Positions 49,875 through 59,050 of a stretch of DNA of 64,000 nt are shown here, piece after piece. Source of the stretch: JBHGAV01 sp041946685 (GTDB taxonomy: Bacteria > Acidobacteriota > Terriglobia > Bryobacterales > Bryobacteraceae). The DNA is taken from positions 1-64,000 of the forward strand of contig JBHGAV010000011.1 in assembly GCA_041946685.1 (NCBI GenBank), in the 5' to 3' direction. Below the pieces are notes generated by a model. That model searched no databases. It was given only the letters and a program-made list of their open reading frames with translations, and was not told where the DNA came from. Every line of letters begins with the position of its first letter. Positions within the stretch are counted from its first letter, which is position 1. The translations under genes and the position numbers were made by a program.

Positions 49875-50858
49875 ATGGGCTCTGTTCGGCAAGGCCGTGG
49901 TCCTTTCCGATATACTCGCCGCTTGGCCCACAGGTTCCTACTCGCTGTCGCTCTGCTGCTGGCCGGTTGCGCCAGGGGGCCGGAGTGGTACCCCCCTCCC
50001 GCGCAGCAGGAGGCCCCGAGGCTATCCGAATTCGCCCGTCTCTCCGCCTTTGTCACCATGAAGCAACCGGACGCGGATGCGCATCTGTTGCGGGACATCA
50101 GCCACTTCGTGGAAGGCAGCGACTGGCGCTGGGCGGGGGCCCATCCGCAAATGCGCTTCTATCTGGGGTCCTCCCGAAACGTCAGATTTCTGATGGATTT
50201 CTCCATTGCGGACGCAACCTTCAGGGATACGGGCCCGGTTACCTTCACTTTCTTGGTCAACGGCAGCGTCTTCGATAGAGTCCGCTACGCCGCGTCCGGC
50301 ATCCAGCACTACGAGAAATCCGTGCCTGCGCACCTGCTGCGAGCAAACCAGGAAAACGTCGTGGAGATCGAGTTCGACAAAGTCTGGACCTCCAAGGAAG
50401 ATGGCGCCCGCCTCAGCATCCTCCTGCTTCGAGCGGGTTTCGATCATATTGGATCGTTTGTCCTCATGAGCGACCCGCGTGCGGACTGGTATCTGCTGCG
50501 CGATATCGGCCCGGCCGAGGAAGGCGATGGATGGCGTTGGGCGGGCCCTCGTCCCCTCATGCGGTTCTACCTGGAGACGGCTCGTAACCTCAGGTTCTCG
50601 CTCGACTTCTCGATTGCTGACGTCACGTTCAAGGAAACCGGTCCGCTTACTCTGTCTTACCGGATCAACGGCCACCCCTTCGACAAGATACGCTACACCC
50701 AATCCGGCCAACACCACTACGAGAAGCCCGTCCCCGAGTCGCTGCTGCAGTCGGGGCGGGAAAACCTCGTGGAGATCGAGCCGGACAAAGTCTGGATCTC
50801 CAAGGACGACGGCAAGAAGCTGAGCATTCTTCTGCTGCGCGCAGGTTTCGTGAATTGA
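49875..50858 (+). CDS. Lipoprotein made of two tandem beta-sandwich-like repeats
   Basis: This protein of about 327 aa has a lipobox (LLLAGC) and two homologous units of about 115 residues. Each reads LLRDI...G.RWAG..P.MRFYL..(A/S)RN.RF..DFSIAD.TF..TGP, then a DK-VW-SK-DG motif and LSILLLRAGF. The unit looks like an all-beta domain, possibly carbohydrate binding; I do not recognise the family. The start is uncertain: ATG 49875 gives a long n-region. TTG 49923, just after a TATACT -10-like element, gives a compact 16-residue signal. The stop overlaps the ATG of the following GT-C gene (TGATG), so the two proteins are made together. Confidence 0.75.
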   Translation: MGSVRQGRGPFRYTRRLAHRFLLAVALLLAGCARGPEWYPPPAQQEAPRLSEFARLSAFVTMKQPDADAHLLRDISHFVEGSDWRWAGAHPQMRFYLGSSRNVRFLMDFSIADATFRDTGPVTFTFLVNGSVFDRVRYAASGIQHYEKSVPAHLLRANQENVVEIEFDKVWTSKEDGARLSILLLRAGFDHIGSFVLMSDPRADWYLLRDIGPAEEGDGWRWAGPRPLMRFYLETARNLRFSLDFSIADVTFKETGPLTLSYRINGHPFDKIRYTQSGQHHYEKPVPESLLQSGRENLVEIEPDKVWISKDDGKKLSILLLRAGFVN

Positions 50859-53062
50859 TGCCCCAGCCTCTCTACATCATGTTCGGCGCGATATACACGG
50901 TGGTTTGCGCCACGGCTCTGGGAAGGCTCCTGCTGCGGTGGCTGGGCCTTCGTCTTCGCCGGACCGAGGAGCATCTGTTGAGTTTTCTCGCCGGCTCTCC
51001 TCTGCTCAGCCTGCTTGTCTTCCTTGCGTGTGCGATGGGCTGGGCCCGTAAAGGTGTCTTTCTCTGGCTGGGGATTCTGATCCTCGCTCTGGCCTGGTGG
51101 AGAGGCGCGCTCAAGCCCGCCGGCGATCCGGTGCCGCCCGTGCCGAACCTTTGGAAGGCTGTCCTGGTTGCGGTTTTCGCGGTTTTCGGCGTTCTGTACG
51201 TCTCCAACGCCATGGCCCCGGAGTGGAGTCCCGACGGCTCCTCCTACCACCTGGGCATGGTTGCCCGGTATCTGCGGGAGCACCGTTTCTCCCCCGTCAC
51301 GACCAATATGTACACCGGTCTCAGCCAGGGCGTGGAGATGCTCTACCTGTTCGCGTTCGCCTTCGGACGCCACTCGGCGGCGGCCCTGGTCCACTGTTCG
51401 TTTCTTTTTGCCCTGCCCCTGCTCATGCTCTCCTACGGGCGCCGGTTTGGCGTTCCAGCGGCGGGCGCATGCGGCGCTATCCTCGTCTTCACCAGCCCCG
51501 TGGTTGGCATCGACGGGACGAGCGCCTACGTCGACGTGGCCGCCGGCACAGTGGTTTTCGCCGTCTTCTACTTGCTGCGTCTTTGGGAGAACGAGCCGGA
51601 TCTTCGCCTTCTTGTCCCTGTCGGCCTGCTCGCCGGATTCGCCTATTCCGTCAAGTACACCGCCGCGGTGATGCTCCCGTACGCGCTTGGCTTCGTCATC
51701 TGGAAGAACCGGTCCAGGGGTGCGCCGCTTCTGCGTCCCCTGCTCGTCGTTTCCGGCTGCGCGCTGCTGGTGATGCTCCCCTGGCTTGTCAAGAACTGGC
51801 TCTGGCTCGGCAACCCCTTCTCGCCGTTCGCCAACGCCCTGTTTCCGAATCCCCATGTGTCGCCCGGATTCGAGCAGGATTACACGGCGTGGCTGCGTCA
51901 CTACGACCTGAAACCGCTGTGGGCGTGGCCTACCGCTGTCACGCTTCATGGACAGCTCACCGGCGTCCTGGGACCGGTATTCCTGCTGGCGCCGCTCGGG
52001 CTGCTCGCCCTCCGCACGGCACACGGCCGGCTGCTCCTGGTGGCGGCGGCGGTCGCCGGCGTCCCCTACTTCGGGAACATAGGGACCCGCTTTCTCATCC
52101 CGGCGCTGCCCTTCCTCTCGCTGGCCATGGGCCTCGTCTTCTCTCAGCGGCGGCTTGTTGCCCCTGCCGTCGCTCTCGTCCATGCCGCCCTTTGTTGGCC
52201 CGGTGTTGTGGCCCGGTACAGCCGGCCGCACAACTGGCAGTTGTCCGGAATCCCCTGGCGGGAGGCGCTGCGCATCGTTCCAGAGGAGGCCTTCCTGGCA
52301 TCCAGGAAGTCGGATTACGCTCCTGTCCGCCTGCTGGACAAGATCATTCCGCAGGATGCCAAGGTCTTTACCTTCACCCCGCTGCCGGAGGCGTACACCA
52401 GCCGCGAAGTAATCGTAGGCTATCAATCCACGATGGGATTGGTGATGCGGGATGCCCTCTGGGCCGCAATCAAGCCGGACAGACAGCCTACCTGGCAATT
52501 GCGCTTCGAGTTTGACCCCCTGCCCCTGCGCCGGGTGCGTGTGGTGCAGTCCGCCCTTGGGGAGTCGTACTGGAATGTCGCGGAACTCCGCGTCCTCGGC
52601 GGCGGCGTGGAATTGCCTCGCGCCCCCCAGTGGCGCCTGCGCTCGCGGCCCAATCCCTGGTACGTGCAGCTCGCCTTCGACAACAATCCTGTCACCTCTT
52701 GGACGAGCGCCGAAGCCCTCTCGCCGGGGATGTTCCTCGAACTGGACTTCGGCCGCGCCGAGACCATCGACACCGTTCTCATTGAGGCGGGCCACGGGCA
52801 GGACGAAATCCGCCTGCGGCTCGACGGGATGGACGCTTCGGGCCGCTGGCGGGAACTGGACGCCGAGCCGAGACTCAGCGACACCGCCATTGGACCCGGG
52901 TTGCGCCGTCTTGCCACGGCGTACCTCAAAGCGCAAGGGATTCGCTACATGCTCATCTTCGAGAACGACTGGCAGGCCTCCGACTTCATGATGAACAGCC
53001 ACCACTGGGTCATCCGTCAGCTTTTCGAGAAGAATCACGCCCGGCTCTACGAATTGCAGTAG
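50858..53062 (+). CDS. GT-C membrane glycosyltransferase with C-terminal F5/8-type C-like domain
   Basis: This 734-aa polytopic protein has about ten or more helices to residue 445. The loop motif APEWSPDGSSYHL (120-132) aligns with PEVSADG of the two GT-C genes upstream, and LGNPFSPFANALFPNP aligns with their GNPxFP motif, so it is a more distant member of the same group. Unlike them it ends in a discoidin/F5/8 type C-like domain (about 575-700): FDNNPVTSWTSAE, then FLELDFGRAETIDTVLIE. Such domains bind glycans. It is coupled to the duplicated lipoprotein. Donor and acceptor are unknown. Confidence 0.8.
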   Translation: MPQPLYIMFGAIYTVVCATALGRLLLRWLGLRLRRTEEHLLSFLAGSPLLSLLVFLACAMGWARKGVFLWLGILILALAWWRGALKPAGDPVPPVPNLWKAVLVAVFAVFGVLYVSNAMAPEWSPDGSSYHLGMVARYLREHRFSPVTTNMYTGLSQGVEMLYLFAFAFGRHSAAALVHCSFLFALPLLMLSYGRRFGVPAAGACGAILVFTSPVVGIDGTSAYVDVAAGTVVFAVFYLLRLWENEPDLRLLVPVGLLAGFAYSVKYTAAVMLPYALGFVIWKNRSRGAPLLRPLLVVSGCALLVMLPWLVKNWLWLGNPFSPFANALFPNPHVSPGFEQDYTAWLRHYDLKPLWAWPTAVTLHGQLTGVLGPVFLLAPLGLLALRTAHGRLLLVAAAVAGVPYFGNIGTRFLIPALPFLSLAMGLVFSQRRLVAPAVALVHAALCWPGVVARYSRPHNWQLSGIPWREALRIVPEEAFLASRKSDYAPVRLLDKIIPQDAKVFTFTPLPEAYTSREVIVGYQSTMGLVMRDALWAAIKPDRQPTWQLRFEFDPLPLRRVRVVQSALGESYWNVAELRVLGGGVELPRAPQWRLRSRPNPWYVQLAFDNNPVTSWTSAEALSPGMFLELDFGRAETIDTVLIEAGHGQDEIRLRLDGMDASGRWRELDAEPRLSDTAIGPGLRRLATAYLKAQGIRYMLIFENDWQASDFMMNSHHWVIRQLFEKNHARLYELQ

Positions 53063-53070
53063 GCCCCAGG

Positions 53071-55773
53071 TTAGGATGCTCTCCGCACCACGAAATAGGG
53101 CTGCTCAACCAGCTCCGGCCCCAGTCCCGGATACAGCGTGACCACGCCGGGCTCCGGGCTGACCTCGAAGTAGTACTGGATCGGAAATGCAGAATCGGTG
53201 TAGCCAGCCGGGATCACGGCATGGTACTGGCTTCCCTTCGCGTCCATGGCAACGGACTGATATCGTTCCGCGTGGTTCACGTGGCGGTAGTACATACGGA
53301 CCGAGGCAACCGGCCTCTCCGGCGTCAGTCCGATGATGAGCGGCTGGCCTGGGCGGAAACTCCGCGGCGGGTCGTGGCGAGCTCCGAGGCTGGCTCTGCG
53401 TGGCCTCCCCAGCGCCTCCCGGATTGCCGCCTGAACGCGCGGCGCGGGCTGGCCCGCTTTGGTCTGGTCCAGTTTGGCCGCGATGGCGGCGATGTCGGCA
53501 TCCATGGCCGGCAGGCGATCCAGCCAGTGCCCGCGAAGTTGAGGATGCTCGCCCACGGTGATGTCGGGGACATAGATGCCCTTGGCCCGCTCTCCTGCTT
53601 CGGCAAACGCGGCGCGGGCGGTGCGATATTGCTTCAGCGATTCTTCCAGCGCCGTACGGTCCCCTGTCTGTTCAAAGATCCGGTAAAGAACTCCGCTGCG
53701 GAACTTCGCGCTGAAGAACCGGCCGATACCGATCTGAAGCACCAGGTCGATGGCCAGCCTGCGGTACTCGGGCCGGTCCCGGCCCGTAGCCTGCTTCTCA
53801 AAGAGCGCCAGTTGCCTGGCGGCCTCGGCAGCGTAGTCCTCGATCCACTGCGCGGCTTCCACGGGCGAGTACTTCGCGCTGGGCTCTCCCTTGAGCAGGG
53901 CGTCGGCAAAGTCATTGATCCGTGAGAACAACTGCGGGTCCAGCGGGCTTACGTTTCCGAACACCCTCGGGGCGGGAGTGTCGCTGTAGGGTCCGTAGTT
54001 CCGGGCGTCGATCATCGACTGGTTCAGGTATACTTCCGGCCAGTAAGTGTTGTTGCCGGCGGAGGTTCCGTGGGAGGTTGTCACCAGCGGGAGGATCCGG
54101 CTGGCTCTGGCAAGACCTTCCTCGGCCGAGGCGGAGCCCGGCCCGAACTGCGCGCGCAGGTAGCGCCGCCACACGTCCGGGTCGCAGGACGGGTTGTAGA
54201 GCAGCCGCCCCCACACGCGATGGGTGTAGAGGTACTTCTGCCAGTCCCAGCGGGGTTGCAAGGCGCGGTCCGCGTAACCGCAACGGTCGCCCGCGATGCC
54301 CGAACCGCGCCGTCCCTTGAATGATAGCGGCTCCATGATCTCCACCCCGTCGCTGCCGCAGAAGCCGAAGGCGCGGGAGTGCGCCGCGGCCGAAAGCGGA
54401 TCGCCCCAGAGGAGAAGACGCTGCGTGCCGGGCCAGATGCGGTGCACGACACCCCAGCGGCGGCCCTCCCTCAGAAGGTCCCCGTAACCGTAGCGCAGAA
54501 AGCTGCGCGAACCGGCGCTCAGCTTCATCAGGTTGGCGGTGAATCCGGTAGGGCGGCGCTCCGGGCGCGGCACTTCCAGTTCGCGGATGTCGGCCTGATG
54601 ATAGGGCAGGCCCAGATGTTCGGCCCAGTATTTCGGCGACACCGTGACCGGCATGCCCGTGGCGACGGCCACGTCCAGCATGTTCTGATCCATGCCCTTG
54701 GCGTGCATGTCGACCTCGACAGTCCGGCCGCAGGTGGCCACGCCGTCGAAGATCGTCTTCCACAGGTCGTAGTTGCCCTCCTCCACGCCGCTCTCCCCGT
54801 GAATGCGGAAGGTAATTCCGCTGATGGCGGGGCAGGCCTTGAGGAGCATGCGCAGCGCGTCCCGGCAATATGGGCCGTGTGTCTCGCGGGTCAAGCCTTC
54901 TATCGTGTAGTTCGGTTTGGGGCTGTCAACCCATTCGTAGCCGTGCATCCAGATGCCAAGCTGGAACTGGAGGCCGCGCGCGACGGTCTGCTCGCTGATG
55001 AACTTCAGCATTTCCAGGTTGCGGTCGCGCTCGGCGTCCGGGAGCTGCGGAACCCGGACGTTGTAGCCGGGCACGGACAGGAGGAAGGGGTAGGCGAACA
55101 GGAAATAGCCGTCGGTCACCTCGCGCAGGAAGTCGTAGCCTATGCCCAGGCTGAGGTTGAACCGGTTGAAGCGCTGGGTGGCCAGCGTGGTCAGATAGTG
55201 AGGCCACATCTCGCGGTCGTTGTACCAGGGCTTGTCCTCCACGTCGCTGCAAAACAACCGCGTCAGGCTGCGGATACGGTTGGCAGGCTGCTCGACAACC
55301 GGCTTCTGCGCGGTAAGCGCCGCCATCGGATCGCCGGAGTGCTCTACCCGGTCGGCCAGTTCGAGCAGGGCGTAGACCAGCCCCCTGGCGTCGTGGCCGC
55401 AGGCAGCCAAGGCAGGTTTGCCGTTGACCGTGGCGGGCGCCAGGCCGAGCGCCTCCGCCTCAGCCGCCACCGCCACACCGGCCGCCCGGAACATCTGCCT
55501 CACGGCTGTGTTCTCCCGTCCCGCAGCAATGATGCACAGCTCCCCCGTGGCCTGCGCCGCACTCTCGCGGCGCTCGACCTTGACGCCTCTGGCGGCGAGC
55601 GCTTTCTCGAGCTCGCCGAGCGCCCACTGCGGCGGCGCGGAGCACGCCACGCTGTCGGAAGGGTCCGAAACGAGCGACACGGTTCGCCCCGCCCCTCCCG
55701 CCACCGCGCCGGCCACGGGCAGCGAGCCTGCCGTCTTCAGAAACTGCCGCCGGTTGTAGTCCGTGCTTCGCAT
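53071..55773 (-). CDS. Tat-exported glycoside-hydrolase-like protein
   Basis: This 900-aa protein has a Tat signal (NRRQFLKTAGSLPVAG). It then has an N-terminal alpha/beta domain similar in layout to the domain preceding GH20/GH67 catalytic barrels, and a TIM-barrel-like region (about 165-500) with HGESGVEEGNYDLW as a possible acidic active-site segment. Helical parts follow, and a beta-rich C-terminus (about 800-900). I expect a carbohydrate-active enzyme such as an alpha-glucuronidase-type hydrolase, but the family is not firmly recognised. ATG 55773 has GGAGG upstream at good spacing. The Tat route implies folding with a cofactor or before export. Confidence 0.7.
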   Translation of the reverse strand: MRSTDYNRRQFLKTAGSLPVAGAVAGGAGRTVSLVSDPSDSVACSAPPQWALGELEKALAARGVKVERRESAAQATGELCIIAAGRENTAVRQMFRAAGVAVAAEAEALGLAPATVNGKPALAACGHDARGLVYALLELADRVEHSGDPMAALTAQKPVVEQPANRIRSLTRLFCSDVEDKPWYNDREMWPHYLTTLATQRFNRFNLSLGIGYDFLREVTDGYFLFAYPFLLSVPGYNVRVPQLPDAERDRNLEMLKFISEQTVARGLQFQLGIWMHGYEWVDSPKPNYTIEGLTRETHGPYCRDALRMLLKACPAISGITFRIHGESGVEEGNYDLWKTIFDGVATCGRTVEVDMHAKGMDQNMLDVAVATGMPVTVSPKYWAEHLGLPYHQADIRELEVPRPERRPTGFTANLMKLSAGSRSFLRYGYGDLLREGRRWGVVHRIWPGTQRLLLWGDPLSAAAHSRAFGFCGSDGVEIMEPLSFKGRRGSGIAGDRCGYADRALQPRWDWQKYLYTHRVWGRLLYNPSCDPDVWRRYLRAQFGPGSASAEEGLARASRILPLVTTSHGTSAGNNTYWPEVYLNQSMIDARNYGPYSDTPAPRVFGNVSPLDPQLFSRINDFADALLKGEPSAKYSPVEAAQWIEDYAAEAARQLALFEKQATGRDRPEYRRLAIDLVLQIGIGRFFSAKFRSGVLYRIFEQTGDRTALEESLKQYRTARAAFAEAGERAKGIYVPDITVGEHPQLRGHWLDRLPAMDADIAAIAAKLDQTKAGQPAPRVQAAIREALGRPRRASLGARHDPPRSFRPGQPLIIGLTPERPVASVRMYYRHVNHAERYQSVAMDAKGSQYHAVIPAGYTDSAFPIQYYFEVSPEPGVVTLYPGLGPELVEQPYFVVRRAS

Positions 55774-55973
55774 GGGATTCCTCCAGCCAGTCGTTGGGCC
55801 CCCAGTTCAGCAACTCATTCTCGCACTCCCAGACCGGTTCCCGGCTCCGTCCGCTAGAGGAGCGGAAAAGAGCAGGAGCGGGCCCGCGATCCGGTAAGTA
55901 GATTCGATTGGGCTGGCTGGGACCCTTGCCGCCGGTATTGTATCATGAGGCTTTGCGTGACCCGGAGGTCCGG

Positions 55974-56729
55974 ATGAAGGGTGTCGTGCTCGCAGGGGGG
56001 ACGGGCAGCAGGCTGTATCCCCTGACCAAAATCACAAATAAGCACCTGTTGCCGATCTACGACCGTCCCATGATCTACTACCCCATCCAGACCCTGGTCG
56101 ACGCGGGGATCCGCGAGATCATGGTCGTGACCGGGGGGAAGACCGCCGGCGACTTCCTCCGCCTTCTGGCCAACGGGAAGGAATTCGGACTGAATCAGAT
56201 CAACTACGCCTACCAGGAGGGTGAGGGGGGGATCGCCGAGGCTCTAAGCCTGGCCGAGCACTTCGTCGACGGCGAGAGACTGTGCGTCATCCTGGGCGAC
56301 AACATCATCGGCGGCAACATACGAAATGCAGTGGAGGACTTCCGCCGCCAGCCCTCGGGAGCGAAGATCCTGCTGAAGGAGGTCCCCGACGCGGTACGAT
56401 TCGGCGTGGCCGAGCTCGCCGGCGACCGCATTGTCGGCATTGAGGAGAAGCCCCTCCGCCCCAAGTCCAACTACGCCGTGACCGGCATCTACATGTACGA
56501 CGCCACGGTGTTTGACAAGATCCGCACGCTGGTGCCGTCCGCTCGCGGTGAGCTTGAGATTACCGACGTCAACAACGCCTACATCGCAGAAGGCGCCATG
56601 ACCTTCGCCTTTCTGGACGGCTGGTGGACCGACGCAGGAACCTTTGAATCGCTCCTGCGCGCGGCCGCACTCGTCCGGGAGACAAGGCGAGCGGCTGCTC
56701 AGCTTGTGGAAACTTCAGCCGGAGGCTGA
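55974..56729 (+). CDS. Sugar-phosphate nucleotidyltransferase (RfbA/StrD-like)
   Basis: This 251-aa nucleotidyltransferase makes an NDP-sugar from a sugar-1-phosphate. The N-terminal signature LAGGTGSRLYPLTKITNKHLLPIYDRPM (split here) is that of glucose-1-phosphate thymidylyltransferases. The product site ILGDNI, FGVAEL and EEKPLRPKSNYAVTGIY follow. It is about 40 residues shorter than RfbA, like stand-alone actinobacterial and archaeal forms. ATG 55974 has GGAGG at 55964-55968. It heads a cluster with two glycosyltransferases and a radical SAM enzyme, so it likely supplies their sugar donor; dTDP-glucose is the best guess. Confidence 0.9.
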   Translation: MKGVVLAGGTGSRLYPLTKITNKHLLPIYDRPMIYYPIQTLVDAGIREIMVVTGGKTAGDFLRLLANGKEFGLNQINYAYQEGEGGIAEALSLAEHFVDGERLCVILGDNIIGGNIRNAVEDFRRQPSGAKILLKEVPDAVRFGVAELAGDRIVGIEEKPLRPKSNYAVTGIYMYDATVFDKIRTLVPSARGELEITDVNNAYIAEGAMTFAFLDGWWTDAGTFESLLRAAALVRETRRAAAQLVETSAGG

Positions 56730-56751
56730 AGGACCGGCGAGGCAACACCCC

Positions 56752-57819
56752 ATGCGAGTGGCGCTCGATGCCACGCCCCTTACGCTTGCCACCGGCGGCA
56801 CTGCCCGCTATGTGCGGGAGCTTTCTCTTGCCCTCGCCCTTGAGTTCTCTGCGGACGATTTCCTCCTCCTGTCCGACCAGCCGTTCGAGCCGCCCTCCGC
56901 TTGCCCGACGAATCTGCGTTCCGGGCGGCATCCGCGCCGCTGGATCGAGAAGCGTTGGTGGCTGTATGGCGTCTCCAGGGAGGCATCGCGGTCCCACGCC
57001 GACGTCTTTCACGGCACCCACTTCGTGGCGCCCTGGCTTCCTCTGCGGCCTACGGTGGTGACGCTGCACGACCTCTCTCCGTGGCTCAACCCTGCCTGGC
57101 GCAAGGATGCCGGATTCGTGCGCCGCCGCGCCCCCATCCTGCTGGGGCTGGGACTGGCCACCATGGTGATCACGCCCAGCCGGGCCGTGAGGCGAGGGGT
57201 CATTTCCCGCTTCGGGCTCCATCCCGACCGGGTCCATGCAGTGCCTCTGGCCGCCTGCGCCCACTTTCGCCCGGCTCCGCCCGCCGCGCCCGCCGCGCCG
57301 TACTTTCTCTACCTCGGAACGCTCGAAGCCCGCAAGAACATCGAGATGCTGATCCGGGCCTGGCGCGAGGTGCGCCGCCGTCTACCGGTCGACCTGCTGC
57401 TGGCAGGCCGAGTCCGTCGAGACTTCTCCCCGCCCGCCGAAGAGCCGGGTCTACGCCTGCTTGGAGAGGTCCCCGACCAGGACCTGCCTTCTCTCTACAC
57501 GGCGGCGGCGGCCGTTCTCTACCCATCTCTTTACGAAGGATTTGGACTCCCTGTTCTCGAAGCGATGCAGTGCGGGGCTCTGGTCTTTGCATCGCGGGAT
57601 CCCGCCATCATGGAAGTTGCCGGAGATGGCGCGGTCTTACTCGACGCCGGGGACACTTCGGGCTGGGCAGCGGCCATGCACGCGGCGGTGGCTCATCCCG
57701 GCGACTTTGCCTCCTACCGTCATCGCGCCCTGGAGAGAGCGAAGCTGTTCTCCTGGACCGAGACCGCCCGGCTGACCCGCGCTGTTTACGTCGAAGCGCT
57801 CGCTCGCTTCGGGAGCTGA
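56752..57819 (+). CDS. Group 1 (GT4-type) glycosyltransferase
   Basis: This 355-aa GT-B glycosyltransferase has the N-terminal ATGGTARYVREL, TLHDLSPWLNP, the hinge motif LGTLEARKNIEMLI (about 185-198) and the donor-site PSLYEGFGLPVLEAMQCG. It is similar in plan to the enzyme encoded at 22355-23503. Its ATG is 22 bp after the nucleotidyltransferase stop. It probably adds one sugar to an envelope polysaccharide or glycolipid. Confidence 0.9.
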   Translation: MRVALDATPLTLATGGTARYVRELSLALALEFSADDFLLLSDQPFEPPSACPTNLRSGRHPRRWIEKRWWLYGVSREASRSHADVFHGTHFVAPWLPLRPTVVTLHDLSPWLNPAWRKDAGFVRRRAPILLGLGLATMVITPSRAVRRGVISRFGLHPDRVHAVPLAACAHFRPAPPAAPAAPYFLYLGTLEARKNIEMLIRAWREVRRRLPVDLLLAGRVRRDFSPPAEEPGLRLLGEVPDQDLPSLYTAAAAVLYPSLYEGFGLPVLEAMQCGALVFASRDPAIMEVAGDGAVLLDAGDTSGWAAAMHAAVAHPGDFASYRHRALERAKLFSWTETARLTRAVYVEALARFGS

Positions 57820-57822
57820 CCT

Positions 57823-59028
57823 GTGCCGATGCCCAAGCCGCTGGCCCTCTTCCTCGCGCCGGAGGCCCCCTATCCTCTTCACGGCGGCGGGTCGATCCGC
57901 TCGGCGTCGCTTCTGGAATATCTGAACCGGAGCTTCCAAGTGGATGTCGTGGTCTTCCGCGAGCCCGGCGCACCGGACCCCGCCACAGCCATTCCGTCGC
58001 ATCTTGCCCGGCGGATCTGTGTCCTGGAGCTCCCGCGCCATTCCCGCCGCCCAATCGCTCGTGTGGCCCGCACGGCCCGCCGGATGGCCCGTGGGACGCC
58101 TCCGTTGAACGATCGCTTCGCGGGCTTTGAGGCCAAAATCGGCCGCTTCATGGGAGAGAACCGTTACCGCTTGGCCTTGATCGAGCACTTCTGGTGCGCT
58201 CCATACTTCGAGCAGCTTGCCTCGTGCACCGGAGCGGTCGTGCTGGACCTGCACAACATTGAGTCCATGCTGATGTCCCGCCGGGCTTCCATCGCTCCTC
58301 CGCTGGCTTCCTCCGCCCTTCGCCGGTTCGCGCGCGCCTCGCTCAGGCTGGAGCGAAAGTGGCTGCCACGCTTCCACCACCTCCTCGCGGCTTCCGAGCC
58401 GGACGCGATTCGCCTCAGGGAGATCTGTCCCGACAGCCGCATTTCCGTCTACCCCAATGCGTTGCCCCCGTTGCCCCTGCCCGACGTGGCCCAGGGGCAT
58501 ATCCTGGCTTTCTCCGGAAACCTCGAATACGACCCCAATGTGGACGCGGTCCGCTTCTTCCGCCGCCGCGTATGGCCGCTCCTCAGGACGCGCTGGCCGG
58601 GCCTGGTCTGGCGCCTGATCGGCAGGAACCCTCAGGTGGTGGCGCACTGTGTGCGGGGCGACTCTCGCATCGAACTCGCGGGGCCGCCTGCGGCCGCCGT
58701 CGAGGCGCTGGCGGCTGCCGAAGTGGTTGTTGTGCCCGTCAGAAGCGGCAGCGGCACTCGGGTGAAGATCCTGGAGGCGTGGGCTGCCGGACGGCCCATC
58801 GTCTCGACCACCCTCGGCGCAGAAGGTCTGCCCGCCCGGGACGGGGAGAACCTGCTGATCGCGGACACCGCGGACGGCTTCGCTGCGGCGGTGTCCAAGC
58901 TGCTCGAGTCGCCTGATTTGCGCCGCCAGTTGGGCCGGGCCGGACGCCGTCTCTACGAGGCGGAGTTCACCTGGCCCGCCGCCTGGAGCCGGCTCGCCGC
59001 CGGGGGCCTCCTTGAACTGATGCCGTAG
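57823..59028 (+). CDS. Group 1 (GT4-type) glycosyltransferase, second copy
   Basis: This 401-aa GT-B enzyme has PLHGGGSIRSASLLEYL at the N-terminus, the middle motif VVLDLHNIES, the hinge FSGNLEYDPNVDAVRFF and a donor site VPVRSGSGTRVKILEAWAAG. This is the pattern of the sugar-transferase group often called TIGR03087/PEP-CTERM-type stp1. The start is GTG 57823, or ATG 57829 two codons on. It lies 3 bp after the previous gene and 22 bp before the radical SAM gene, so the four genes form an operon. The exact glycosidic linkage is unknown. Confidence 0.88.
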   Translation: MPMPKPLALFLAPEAPYPLHGGGSIRSASLLEYLNRSFQVDVVVFREPGAPDPATAIPSHLARRICVLELPRHSRRPIARVARTARRMARGTPPLNDRFAGFEAKIGRFMGENRYRLALIEHFWCAPYFEQLASCTGAVVLDLHNIESMLMSRRASIAPPLASSALRRFARASLRLERKWLPRFHHLLAASEPDAIRLREICPDSRISVYPNALPPLPLPDVAQGHILAFSGNLEYDPNVDAVRFFRRRVWPLLRTRWPGLVWRLIGRNPQVVAHCVRGDSRIELAGPPAAAVEALAAAEVVVVPVRSGSGTRVKILEAWAAGRPIVSTTLGAEGLPARDGENLLIADTADGFAAAVSKLLESPDLRRQLGRAGRRLYEAEFTWPAAWSRLAAGGLLELMP

Positions 59029-59050
59029 TCCTATCCTGAGGATTAGGGGG

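Noticed and set aside
50717..53038. A 773-codon minus-strand open frame opposite the GT-C gene
   Set aside because: Its product is charged, repetitive and lacks any family motif; the plus strand has clear membrane helices and an F5/8-like domain.
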